DNA from: Owenia fusiformis
Lineage: Eukaryota > Annelida > Polychaeta > Sabellida > Oweniidae
Assembly (NCBI GenBank): GCA_903813345.2
Contig: CAIIXF020000012.1
Span: 1,097,318 to 1,161,317, forward strand
Direction of reading: 5' to 3'
Length of the DNA stretch: 64,000 nucleotides
The notes beneath the pieces are model-generated. The model saw only the letters and a program-made list of their open reading frames with translations, did not search any database and was not told the DNA's origin. Positions 23,901 through 31,130 of the stretch are shown here, piece after piece. A program made the position numbers and the translations under genes. How positions within the stretch are numbered: the stretch's first letter is position 1; each line of letters opens with the position of its first letter.

Positions 23901-26900
23901 ACTTTTTTGTGATTATGAGTCAAAGAAAGCATTCTCGAGTTTCAAATTGACTTCTGTGGTAACTTGAAACCATCTTCTAATTTATTCCACTTACTTTTTA
24001 TTGTTTCTCCAAATATATTCTTTGAAAATCGGATTTTAAGGGTGTTAATCAGGGCAATTCTGTGCCATTTTAATCAAAAACCTTGTTGCTACCTAGAAAC
24101 GAGCAATTTTGATCTTGTTGTTACCTAGGAACGAGCAACTGTGATGTCATGTCACACTCATGTTAATTCTGGAATCACATGGCAGCCATTTTGGAAATTT
24201 CAAAAAAGTTCCCAATTCTTAAAATCGCGGATTCGGTAGTATTGAATCTCTAATAAAGATGGCGCGAAAGTTTTTCCTTATAAGGTCAAAATATTTCCCA
24301 TGATGCAGTTCGCGGGGGAACAAAATTTTTCTACCTTGTTTTTCCCCGTTGGTTTAACATGGGGATTTTCATACCCATTTTTCAAGCGATATTTTCGATC
24401 GAATCTCCATGCGATCGGAGAAAACAAACTATCAGAAACAATTAGTCTTTTAATAATCTTTATATAACATATATTTTTTTTCATTTTATTGGCTCCTAAC
24501 GGGGTGAAAACAATGATTGAAAATGGGAGTATATTCCGGAAGAGAAGAAGTCACGTGACTAGTCGCCATATTGGAAAAAGCAATTCCATTCGACTTTCAA
24601 CACGTTCATGCCAATATTACCGCACTACAAACTGTAACATCGATGCAACAACTGAATAAAAGTACTCATCTTCATATTACATTATAGAGTTACGTTGAAA
24701 ACCCACAAACAACTGAGCATTTGACCAAAGAAGACACGTCGCTATTATCTAGGTCAAGTTTAGTGGTTCGAAAGCAAATCTTACATACTCGTTTCCGAAT
24801 TTTGTTGTTAATTGTATAATCTTTTATTGATTAAATCTGGTATACTGACTATTAATTCAATGACAAAGAAGAAGAATTCCGATGGTGTCATTTTTTTATT
24901 TAGCTTGCGGGTGTAAAAACAAAATTGCGTAATTAATTTGATTTAGAACTTTCGGGTCTCACAAATAGCTACACGAAATGCATCGTTGAAAAATATTGAC
25001 CAATCAAATTTTGTCCTTTTTGAGTACATATATGCACCATATATGCGAACGTTCTGATTCAAAGAGCGAACAGCGAAATGGAGAATTAAAAAGGCTAAAT
25101 GCTGTTTACAAATTGGAAACTATTGCAGAATCAACAAAGGGTTTGTGAAATAATTAGGATATGGTTTCAAAATTATGCACATGACAATATATGACTACTA
25201 AATGCAGGCAGGGACTTTTAATTGCCAAAAAGTTGAGTGTCAAAAAGCATTGGTATCTACCTTAGTTACTTTGATGGAACGTGAATGTAACAAAATGGAT
25301 GAACTTCTTGGATACAAGTTTTTTGTTTTCTTGATTTAAACTTACGTATGAGTCATGTTGCGAATTATCATTTGGCATAAAGTTTGACAATACAAGTCTA
25401 GCTTTTAGAAATGCTCTTTGTTTGGAATTTGATTTTTAAATAAAGCTGTAATTCATGCATTTAGACCATCGCTTTTGTAACATTGACGTAAGTCGTCAAA
25501 GTAACATACATTGGTAATATAACGGACTTTCATCAATGTAACAAAAGCGAGGGGCTAAATATATGAATTGCAACATCATTTACAAAACAAATTCCAAATC
25601 GAAGAAACTTATTAAATCTAAAACATATTTTCTAGCTTTGTGCCAAATTATAATCTGCAACTTGACTTATAAGTAGGTTTAAATCGAGAAAACAAAAAAC
25701 TTGTAACCAGGAAGTTCATCCATTTTGTTACATTGACGTCCCGTCAAAGTAACAAGTTGTGGAACAGTGTTTAATACACGCCCAAGAAATGACTCAAATT
25801 GAGAAAATCCTTAACATCTACAATTGCTCGTTTCGAAGGGGTCATACTTTCTTGGGTGTACACTAGACTTTAAACACAGGGAACTGTAGTAAGAACAGGG
25901 ATTCCATTAGCATCAGGCAACAGGCAATTTTTCCATCTCTTTCCATGCTAAGATTAAAGTTTCTAACAATATTTTTATTTGCCTATTGTCAGATTTTTTA
26001 ATGGAACTCCTGTGATAAGCATGATTTTGTTGTAACTATGTTGTGTGTTTTATTGTTGTAGTTTCTGCATCTTCATTATTTTTGCAGTTTTCTACAGCAG
26101 TCATGAATATATTTAGATATATAGTTATATATACATGTAGTATTGATTAACGTTGAAAAGTATGATGTATACTAAGTCCGTGGACGACACTTGCATGAAA
26201 GGGGAGTAGTGTAACAGAGATTTTTATTTATTATAATTTGTTAAGCAGTTAGTCTAAGAAGGTGCTACATTATTAATGTTGTGTGGATGTAGCTTATTAC
26301 TTTTTTAATAGAGTATTTGCTTGATTGTGGAGAATTTGATAAATAATCACTCAATTATATCAATTAATATTTATTAATAATTTATATTTCCAGTCCTTTT
26401 TTATGGCATACCATGAAATGAATAATTTCAGGTGGTAAATTCCTATATTAGAATATTATCTGTTGTTAAAAAGTGATGTCTTGAATATTTGATTTGATTT
26501 AACAAAATTGTGTTTAGTTAAATGTACAGCACATACCTAAACATCAAATGTTTATATTACTTGTAAAATACCAATATATTATTTTGCATTTTCTAGTACA
26601 TTTCTATATTTTGCTTCAGTCACAGATCGTTGGTGGGGTAACAAGCGTCTTGACTACGCCCTCTATTGTCCCGATGCGTTACACAACTTTCCCGTTGCAT
26701 CATTGCCACATCTGTTCCACGCAAGTTATTGGGAATCAACTGACGTCATAGCATTTATGTTGCGACAGGTTGTCCGTCAGGATGCTATTGACTCCCAGGG
26801 GGAGGAGCCTAGCCAGGAAGTATCTTTGTTTACCCCCACCCAGCCACGAGAAAAATGGCTGCGAAGAAGGACCACAATTAAACTCAGGAATGTTGCCCCG

Positions 26901-29881
26901 AATCACAGAGCAAATGATGTAATTGTACTAGAGGATAAGCCACAGGTACACTTTTTGTACAGTGTACTTTGATTTATGTATTGTACATATGTGATTTCAT
27001 GACAATGCTTTCATTCTGTAGTGTATGGTCATAAGAAATATCTGTTAATGTGTTTGTAATAATACGGAGTAAGACTGGAGTCTTGAGTAAGTCTTGAGTT
27101 TAGAGGCTATTGCATTTAAACACCTCTAAAATTCTAAACTCCGAAAATTGGCTAAATGGAATTTACTGAAACTTATATTTTCTCTGGAGTAGGATCTTTC
27201 TTCATCTACTGCAAATATTGAAACACATTTGAAATGAAGAAAATATATCCATGACATGAACAATAAAATCTTTGCTTCATTGAGTTTATGGCAGAGTTTA
27301 ATGTATTTGTTAAAGATTAGATTTAATATTACCTTTTTCGTAGATATTAGTAGCAAGGTTCAAGTACGGACCCTTGGATATGATATCATAAACTGGGAAG
27401 AAAGTCAGATTATTAGAATGTCGATCTTTTCCACAGGTATTAGTAGCAAGGTTCATGTATGGACCCTTAGACATGGTGTCATTAACTGGAGAGAAAGTCG
27501 ACATCCACATAGTGACACGGCCACCAGATGGCGACTGGGTATATTTCGGCACAGAGGTGACAGATAGTAATGGCAGAGTTACATTTACCGTCCCTGTAGA
27601 CAAACAGTTACCCCAGGGGATGTACCCTGTCAAGATTGTCGTTAGGTAGGTGCTTGAAAATGAATAAGCATAGAAATATGATATAAGGTCTAATTTCATT
27701 CCTTGAAAGCCCATGATATGGAAAACCCTGGTTCAGTAAATTATTCGCTAAATCCAGGGAAGTCATATTTCTACTATTGTGTCTTAATTTGATTGAAACT
27801 GATATAACGAAATGTATGTTTTCTTGTGTACATGTATTTACTGAGATGTAATCTTTCATAATTGTATATTCATTTTTCATGTCAAGTTATCTGGATAGAT
27901 GTCTCTTATTATTTTTCAAGGGGAGACCACACTTCAGTTGACTTCTACATGTCAGTGCTGCCACCTTTAACTGAAAGTGTAGTATTCAGTATAGATGGCT
28001 CTTTCACTGCAAGTGTCTCCATTATGGGCAAAGATCCCAAAGTGAGAGCTGGGGCAGTGGATATTGTCAGGTATGTATTAATCATATTCAATATTCAAAG
28101 GATAAAGGAAGAAATGTATTTCCCATCTTGATTCACAAGGTTCAAGGCCATGAATCGCCAAACAAACAAATTGGGACAAACAGATTGGCCTTTTATGCCT
28201 CGGGGACCGAGTGGAAAGCGACGATGGGTATTTGTAAGATGTGTATATAATAGGATATGGGATTCAGAAACTATATGAGAAAATATCAAGTGAAAATATA
28301 CTACATTTTGAAGTTGCTTATAATTCTTTGCCATATCCAAAGCCTGGATTTGTTCATCTACAGTAATTTCAAGACACCATTAATGTTCTTTCCTTGCAGA
28401 CATTGGCAGGAACTAGGGTTTCTCATCATCTATATAACAGCTAGGCCAGACATGCAACACAAGCGTGTTGTAGCGTGGCTTGCACAGCACAACTTCCCGC
28501 ATGGTATGGTCAGCTTCATGGATGGTCTATCAGTGGATCCTCTAAGGCAGAAGGCTGACTACATGAAGTCTCTCATAAAGGAGGTATTGTGAACTGCTAT
28601 ATTAGCATTAAATAATGTTGATTTGTGTACTTTAAAAAGGGGCATACACAAGTAGAAGGATTCACATATTTTAAAAGAAATGATACAATCCAAAGATAAC
28701 ATACCCAATGGGTCCCTTTTTTATCCCCAAAATTTGCTATTTAGATAAGGTACTTATTTTACATACAGTAAAACTTGTCTTAATGAACACTTCTCTCTAA
28801 TGAACACATGTGTTTAGTGAACATCACTTCAACACACATTTTACATTGACTCTTATATAAACTCCCTCTCTGTAGTGCACCTACATACAGTGAAACCTCT
28901 TGGTGGCTCCATAGGTGTTCATTATATACAGGTTTTACTGTATTTGTACACATATATACACATTTCTCGCTGAGTCCCATATTAGAGATTTTTTGTTGGG
29001 TTGTTATTATTCAATGTAGCAATTAATAGTTTTGCACATGCACATTTCAGGCAAAGATTACAATTCATGCTGCGTATGGTTCAAGTAAAGATATCTCAGT
29101 GTACCAAGCTGTCGGAATGAACCCTAGTGGAATATACATTGTAGGGAAAGCATCAAAGAAACAGTATACACAGGCACAAGTATGAGACATGGTTTTCTGT
29201 TCATTGTTTTATCATGTCACCGACGGATGTCATGACCTATTGTTATAGTCTCCAACTTTTTTGTTGTCAGTGGTTGTTGTTCAGTAATCAGTGTCTGTAA
29301 TAAATGGCAGGTTGTGTCATTTTGCATATTGATGCCTTATATAACTGTTGTAATCATCTTGTAGCATTGAATTGACATATGGCAATGATCAACATGTTAA
29401 ATAGAAATTAATATTTTCAAGTTATGAATCACTATGAATATATATTTGTTATTGACCATTTGTATTGTAGGTTTTGGAGGATGGTTATGCTGCACACTTG
29501 GAACAACTCACATCACATGGAGGATCAAGAGCGGCTGTTGGAAATGCTAGACTTTTCCTTCGTAAACAATGCTTTGGACTTCCGGGACAAAAACGTAAAA
29601 GCATAAGGAAACGATCTGTCAAAAAGACAACATCGTTACCACCAGGTGGTGGACCTATACACTCAATGTCACGTGAACAATCATTATCGACAAAACGTCG
29701 TAAATCACCAAGCCGGCCACCATCATATAGCGAATGTGTGACAACTCCTTCTATAGGTGTCTCTGAGAGTGGGAAAACATATTTGGACGTTGGGACAGCA
29801 GGAACGGGGAAAGCATCACGCTCTCGTGGAAGCTCACCTCGTCCTAAATTGTCGCCATTTAGATATGAATCACAGGTTTGA
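8792..29881 (+). CDS. PITPNM: Membrane-associated phosphatidylinositol transfer protein (PITPNM/rdgB/Nir family), 18 exons, 5' incomplete
   Basis: Exons: 8792-8924, 13590-13793, 14163-14408, 14934-15290, 17896-17991, 18513-18602, 18957-19112, 19221-19401, 20442-20652, 20811-21270, 21612-21782, 23112-23252, 26620-26945, 27437-27645, 27921-28070, 28400-28583, 29051-29179, 29471-29881. All have AG/GT borders, and phases join to 3855 coding bases (1284 residues plus stop), close to the ~1240-1350 of vertebrate family members. In order: PITP domain (residues 1 to ~230, lacking the first ~30; lipid-site Thr and Lys in QYTFKVYH, Asn in WNAYPY), FFAT motif EFFDAFE (~340) for VAP binding, DDHD domain (~680-890), LNS2 domain (~924-1150). 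Family members exchange phosphatidylinositol and phosphatidic acid at ER-plasma membrane contacts. LNS2 has SIDGS where catalytic lipins have DxDxT, as usual for Nir proteins. Four junctions are tandemly duplicated (listed separately). The initiating exon must lie upstream. Confidence 0.95.
9240..9306. repeat. ATGAT-type microsatellite
   Basis: Imperfect 5-bp repeats (ATGAT/ATGAC/ATACA) within PITPNM intron 1. Confidence 0.75.
9681..9887 (-). mobile_element. tRNA-derived SINE
   Basis: Read on the minus strand, it carries an A-box-like TGGCTCAGGGGTAGAGCG and a decayed B box near 9765. A nearly collinear copy sits at 49067-49270, where the B box (GGTTCGATTCCCG) is intact. GTAAT-like flanks suggest a short target duplication. 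It lies in PITPNM intron 1, antisense to the gene. Confidence 0.8.
10731..10885. mobile_element. Foldback (hairpin) element
   Basis: GACCTCGATTTTACGATTTA at the left is matched in inverse by TAAATCATAAAATCTCGGTC at the right. Inner segments (ATATATGACC / GGTCATATAT) also pair. Imperfect arms of about 70 bases meet near 10808. Non-coding, in PITPNM intron 1. Confidence 0.7.
11498..11686. repeat. Two-copy tandem duplication
   Basis: GAAATTTTATAGATG, AAGAGCAGACTAATGCCAAC and GGTTCTGGGCATGCTGGGTA occur at 11498-11565 and again from 11619, separated by about 50 bases. No coding role seen. Confidence 0.75.
12779..12971. mobile_element. CAGTRAAACCTG-family MITE abutting duplicated acceptor
   Basis: It runs from CAGTAAAACCTGTC to AGGTTTTACTG with TA on both sides. 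Its right end is 11 bases before the first duplicated PITPNM exon 2 start (12983), so it sits in the pyrimidine tract of the outermost decoy acceptor. Confidence 0.8.
12983..13589 (+). repeat. Three partial tandem copies of the PITPNM exon 2 acceptor and exon start
   Basis: Exon-like starts follow AG at 12983, 13122 and 13445, and the complete exon starts at 13590. Each copy begins GATGGYTGAAGTCC after a CCAG acceptor and encodes the WLKS...[14 protein letters not shown] segment. Each then runs into the pyrimidine tract and acceptor of the next copy. Units are 139 and 145 bp; copy 2 is enlarged by an insertion. Neither unit length is a multiple of three, and none of the three copies has a donor of its own. 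Only the last copy continues to ETRYTNDGG and a GTGAGT donor. Confidence 0.88.
13191..13372 (-). mobile_element. Poly(A)-tailed retroinsertion (LINE 3' end-like), antisense
   Basis: A run of about 18 T followed by TTATTAAAA (a reverse-complement AATAAA-type signal beside a poly-A tail) interrupts copy 2 of the duplicated exon 2 start between CATACCC and TTTATACCAAG. The remaining ~160 bases are AT-rich and non-coding. This fits a retrotransposed 3' end inserted after the exon duplication; the source family is not identified. Confidence 0.6.
13590..13793 (+). CDS. PITPNM: PITPNM exon E2: PITP domain core
   Basis: The acceptor is TTCCAG|GATGG and the donor CTTG|GTGAGT, phase 1 at both ends. 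It encodes [30 protein letters not shown] and [12 protein letters not shown]. The Asn of WNAYPY corresponds to a lipid-contacting Asn in PITP proteins. This is the only one of four exon-2-like copies with a complete 3' half. Confidence 0.93.
14163..14408 (+). CDS. PITPNM: PITPNM exon E3: PITP domain
   Basis: It encodes [31 protein letters not shown] and [16 protein letters not shown] ending RFIHDI, all characteristic of PITP domains. The donor is CATAG|GTAGGT, phase 1. Reading past it gives GRYITYMT and a stop. Confidence 0.93.
14409..14700 (+). repeat. Repeated donor region and duplicated 3' end of PITPNM exon 3
   Basis: Directly after the exon 3 donor, ACATGACATAGGTAGGT and decayed versions recur several times (14424, 14451, 14505, 14669). 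Bases 14541-14641 are a ~100-base near-identical copy of the last ~100 bases of exon 3 (14303-14403), followed by GTAGGTAGG. The duplicate has a donor-like end but no acceptor of its own. Confidence 0.85.
14934..15290 (+). CDS. PITPNM: PITPNM exon E4: end of PITP domain and linker
   Basis: The acceptor is TTTGCAG|GTTTACG and the donor GCAA|GTAAGT. It encodes [33 protein letters not shown], then an acidic/polar linker. The [11 protein letters not shown] segment closes the PITP fold in this family. Confidence 0.93.
15291..16053 (+). other. PITPNM intron 4, unique part
   Basis: AT-rich intron sequence. I see nothing in it beyond a short run of GCACACAATGGT-type repeats near 15750-15785; the 127-bp array begins at its 3' end. 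Confidence 0.6.
16054..17895 (+). repeat. 127-bp array copying the acceptor and start of PITPNM exon 5, 14 decoy copies
   Basis: TTTTGTTATAG|CAAGCAGAAAGAG recurs with exon-like starts near 16122, 16249, 16376, 16503, 16630, 16757, 16884, 17010, 17137, 17263, 17389, 17516, 17643 and 17770; the genuine start is 17896. Each unit holds ~75 bases of intron end, including pyrimidine tract and AG, then ~50 bases of exon encoding [17 protein letters not shown]. It then diverges at TACATTATGAATTCC. In frame, a decoy reads VHYEFLSS and stops. Units are nearly identical, so homogenisation or recent expansion is likely. The repeated 62-codon minus-strand frames are shadows. Confidence 0.93.
17896..17991 (+). 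CDS. PITPNM: PITPNM exon E5: FFAT motif
   Basis: The last unit of the array is the real exon. After ...EQLV it continues [14 protein letters not shown] to the donor TTTG|GTAAGT. With exon 6 this makes EFFDAFE, matching the FFAT consensus EFFDAxE that binds VAP proteins in the ER membrane. Confidence 0.92.
18325..18417. repeat. Near-perfect long hairpin in PITPNM intron 5
   Basis: AAAAAAGATAGTGTAATGG, then CTAATGTCAAGGAGAGGAT, is matched in inverse order by ATCCTCTCCTTGACATTAG and CCATTACACTATCTTTTTT, with a ~12-base loop. The stem is ~38 bp with one mismatch visible (ATCTAAT / ATTAGAC). Confidence 0.88.
18513..18602 (+). CDS. PITPNM: PITPNM exon E6
   Basis: The acceptor is TTTCCAG|AGGTG; the likely donor is GATAGAG|GTCAGC, phase 1. 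It encodes the last Glu of the FFAT motif, then an acidic/serine linker with EEEPDDHSN and [10 protein letters not shown]. The donor is weaker than its neighbours but keeps the frame with exon 7. Confidence 0.82.
18957..19112 (+). CDS. PITPNM: PITPNM exon E7
   Basis: The acceptor is TTTCAG|ACACAAG and the donor GGAG|GTAGGT. A low-complexity acidic linker leads to [13 protein letters not shown], the conserved hydrophobic strand that opens the central region of rdgB/Nir proteins. Confidence 0.9.
19221..19401 (+). CDS. PITPNM: PITPNM exon E8
   Basis: The acceptor is GTTTCAG|GCAGTG and the donor TCTAG|GTGAGC, phase 2. It encodes [18 protein letters not shown] and [19 protein letters not shown] with [14 protein letters not shown], matching the region before the DDHD domain in Nir proteins. 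Confidence 0.92.
19505..19850 (+). mobile_element. tRNA-derived SINE in PITPNM intron 8
   Basis: TTTAGCTCAGCAGTAGCGC resembles an A box and GGATTCGATTTCC a B box. The tail ends in AATACAATACAATA. A different SINE body from the 9681/49067 family. The length and right end are approximate. Confidence 0.65.
19851..20230. other. Intron 8 segment rich in CCCCAT / AAGTCCCATG motifs
   Basis: TGCCCCATY and AAGTCCCATGAAG motifs recur irregularly here, including three near-tandem copies of GTCCCATG at 20135-20165. It looks like an old dispersed repeat; no protein is supported. Confidence 0.4.
20442..20652 (+). CDS. PITPNM: PITPNM exon E9
   Basis: The acceptor is TATTCCAG|TTTAAG and the donor GGGCAG|GTAAAA, phase 0. 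It encodes [31 protein letters not shown] and [20 protein letters not shown], highly conserved in the family. Confidence 0.93.
20811..21270 (+). CDS. PITPNM: PITPNM exon E10: start of DDHD domain
   Basis: It opens [18 protein letters not shown], the conserved G-D-x-x-G segment. A serine-rich variable insert follows (~110 residues), then [21 protein letters not shown], the start of the DDHD domain. The donor is TCTG|GTATGT, phase 1. Confidence 0.93.
21612..21782 (+). CDS. PITPNM: PITPNM exon E11: DDHD domain
   Basis: The acceptor is CTCTAG|TGCCTCC and the donor TGTTG|GTAAGT. It encodes [25 protein letters not shown] and [12 protein letters not shown], as in Nir2/Nir3. Confidence 0.93.
21783..23111 (+). 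other. PITPNM intron 11
   Basis: AT-rich intron without recognised genes. A segment near 21480-21600 (in the preceding intron) and one near 29280-29430 share CTGTAA.AAATGGC and TTTTGCATRTT.ATGCCTT, so an old dispersed repeat occurs twice in this gene. Confidence 0.45.
23112..23252 (+). CDS. PITPNM: PITPNM exon E12: variable insert in DDHD domain
   Basis: The acceptor is CCCTATAG|TTGAAAC and the donor GCAA|GTAAGC, phase 1. It encodes [18 protein letters not shown], which aligns in style with the serine-rich SEISIASQ-type segment of vertebrate homologues. Phases agree on both sides. Confidence 0.88.
24240..25125. repeat. Dispersed ~0.9 kb repeat, copy A (inverted relative to copy B)
   Basis: Its reverse complement aligns along its length with 30225-31130, with clear matches such as TCAACGTAACTCTATAATG, GGACAAAATTTGATTGGTCA and ACTGCATCATGGGAAATATT. 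It contains CACGTGAC beside CGCCATATTGG, and AAGATGGCG near its outer end. These are E-box and YY1-like motifs common in metazoan promoters. Confidence 0.85.
25262..25763. mobile_element. Foldback element with ~240-bp arms
   Basis: The left arm (25262-25500) and right arm (25530-25763) are imperfect inverted copies; for example GTAACAAAATGGATGAACTT at the left pairs with AAGTTCATCCATTTTGTTAC at the right. TTGACG and CGTCAA motifs next to GTAAC mark both the centre and the outer end. Confidence 0.8.
26620..26945 (+). CDS. PITPNM: PITPNM exon E13: end of DDHD domain
   Basis: The acceptor is GCTTCAG|TCACAG and the donor CCACAG|GTACAC, phase 0. It encodes [37 protein letters not shown] and [17 protein letters not shown]. 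The Asp/His residues of the SYWESTD and YCPD stretches belong to the DDHD signature. Confidence 0.94.
27344..27436 (+). pseudogene. Decayed duplicate of the start of PITPNM exon 14 with its own acceptor
   Basis: TTTCGTAG is followed by ATATTAGTAGCAAGGTTC, paralleling the genuine CCACAG|GTATTAGTAGCAAGG 93 bases later. The copy would read [15 protein letters not shown] and then TAA. The unit is exactly 31 codons, but the in-frame stop and lack of a donor make it non-functional. Confidence 0.88.
27437..27645 (+). CDS. PITPNM: PITPNM exon E14: start of LNS2 domain
   Basis: It encodes [40 protein letters not shown] and YPVKIVVR, the canonical beginning of the LNS2 region. The donor is GTTAG|GTAGGT, phase 2. 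Confidence 0.94.
27921..28070 (+). CDS. PITPNM: PITPNM exon E15: LNS2 domain
   Basis: It encodes [15 protein letters not shown], then [17 protein letters not shown] and [12 protein letters not shown]. The SIDGS position replaces the DxDxT of lipin phosphatases, so lipid binding rather than phosphatase activity is expected. The donor is GTCAG|GTATGT. Confidence 0.94.
28400..28583 (+). CDS. PITPNM: PITPNM exon E16: LNS2 domain
   Basis: The acceptor is CTTGCAG|ACATTGG and the donor AAGGAG|GTATTG. It encodes [37 protein letters not shown] and [18 protein letters not shown]. Confidence 0.94.
28766..28940. mobile_element. CAGTRAAACCTG-family MITE in PITPNM intron 16
   Basis: It runs from CAGTAAAACTTGTC to CAGGTTTTACTG with TA on both sides. 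An internal TACAGTGAAACCTC at about 28886 suggests a duplicated or nested terminus. Confidence 0.75.
29051..29179 (+). CDS. PITPNM: PITPNM exon E17: LNS2 domain
   Basis: It encodes [20 protein letters not shown] and [17 protein letters not shown] in 43 codons; the donor CACAA|GTATGA keeps phase 0. The HAAYGS...VY core is diagnostic of LNS2. Confidence 0.92.
29471..29881 (+). CDS. PITPNM: PITPNM last exon E18: C-terminal tail
   Basis: It begins [13 protein letters not shown] after TTGTAG and includes [10 protein letters not shown], as in Nir C-termini. A basic Ser/Pro-rich tail ends RYESQV and TGA at 29879-29881. The last CACAG|GTTTGA could in principle be a donor, giving an alternative longer tail. 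Confidence 0.9.
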   Translation, partial: VLEDGYAAHLEQLTSHGGSRAAVGNARLFLRKQCFGLPGQKRKSIRKRSVKKTTSLPPGGGPIHSMSREQSLSTKRRKSPSRPPSYSECVTTPSIGVSESGKTYLDVGTAGTGKASRSRGSSPRPKLSPFRYESQV

Positions 29882-30224
29882 TGCGAGAAATTACACTGGA
29901 AGAAAAGACAGAAGGAGCAGATTTTCAGGTTTAATATGCATATTGGTAGACCTTTTTCTACCAGAGTTGGTTATCCTATTAATGGGAAGGTTATTTTACA
30001 TGGATGTGGATCATGAATTATCTGTTCTTAAAGTGTTTTTTCTGGCATCGAACCTGGGATTCTCATCTACATGGGACAAACAGATACATGTATATAACTT
30101 GAGGATCATGTCAAATCTTGTTTTTGTAATATACTGTGTGCATCTGATAACACGAATGTACAGGCAATGTTAGTGGTGGGACTCACACTTAAAACCCAAA
30201 TTGGGTCAGAACGCATAAAAAAAC

Positions 30225-31130
30225 TTTGGAATTTAGAAATTTTTTTACTTCTGATAGTCATCGAGTCTGCTCACGACGAATTAGCCAATTCTCCCTTTCG
30301 CGGTTCGCTCTTTGAATCAGAACGTTCGCAAATATGTTCTGAAAAAGCACTCAAAAAGGACAAAATTTGATTGGTCAATATTTTCCCACTATGCATTTCG
30401 CGTAGCTATTTGCGTGACCTGAAAGTTCTAAATCAAACTAATTACGCAATTTTGTTTTTACACCCGCACGCTAAATAAAAAAATGACACCATCGGAAGTA
30501 TTCTTCTTTGTCATTGCTTTAATAGTCAGTATACCGAGTTTAATCAATAAAAGATTGTACAATGAACAACAAAATTCGGAAACGAGAACTATAGATTTGC
30601 TTTCGGACCACTGAACAGCTTGACCTAGATGATAGCGACGCGTCTTCTTTGGTCTACTGCTCAGTTGTTTGTGGGTTTTCAACGTAACTCTATAATGTAA
30701 TTTGAAGATGAATACTTTTATTCAGTTGTTGCATCGATGTTGCAGTTTGTAGTGCGGTAAGACTGGCATGAAAGTATTGAAAGTCGAATGGAATTGTTTT
30801 TTCCAATATGGCGACTAGTCAACTGATCACGTGACCTTCTCTTTTGGAATATTTTCTCACTTTTCAATCGTCGTTTTCACCACGCTATGAATCAATACAA
30901 TGAAAAAAATAGCTGTTATATTAAGATTAATAAGAGATCAATCATTTCTAAAAAGTTTTTCTGTACTCTCGTACGGGAATATGAATGAATATATTGTTTG
31001 AAAAATTGGTGTGAAAATCCCCATGTTAAACCTATGAGGGAATACAAGGAAGTATAAATTTGTTCCTCCACGAACTGCATCATGGGAAATATTTTAACCT
31101 TATAGGGAGAGATTTTCGCGTCTCCTCTTT
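30225..31130. repeat. Dispersed ~0.9 kb repeat, copy B
   Basis: Inverted counterpart of 24240-25125. It shares CCAATATGGCGACTAGTCA with nearby CACGTGACC, TGCATCGATGTT and CCATGTTAAACC. The two copies enclose exons 13-18 of PITPNM. Confidence 0.85.

Larger units (their letters stand above)
23878..25785. mobile_element. Composite repeat bounded by short inverted ends, PITPNM intron 12
   Basis: CACTGTTCCACAACT near 23884 is matched in inverse by AGTTGTGGAACAGTG near 25765. Between them lie the 24240-25125 repeat and the 25262-25763 foldback. Whether this is one element or several nested ones cannot be decided from one copy. No open frame of transposase type is present. Confidence 0.45.
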
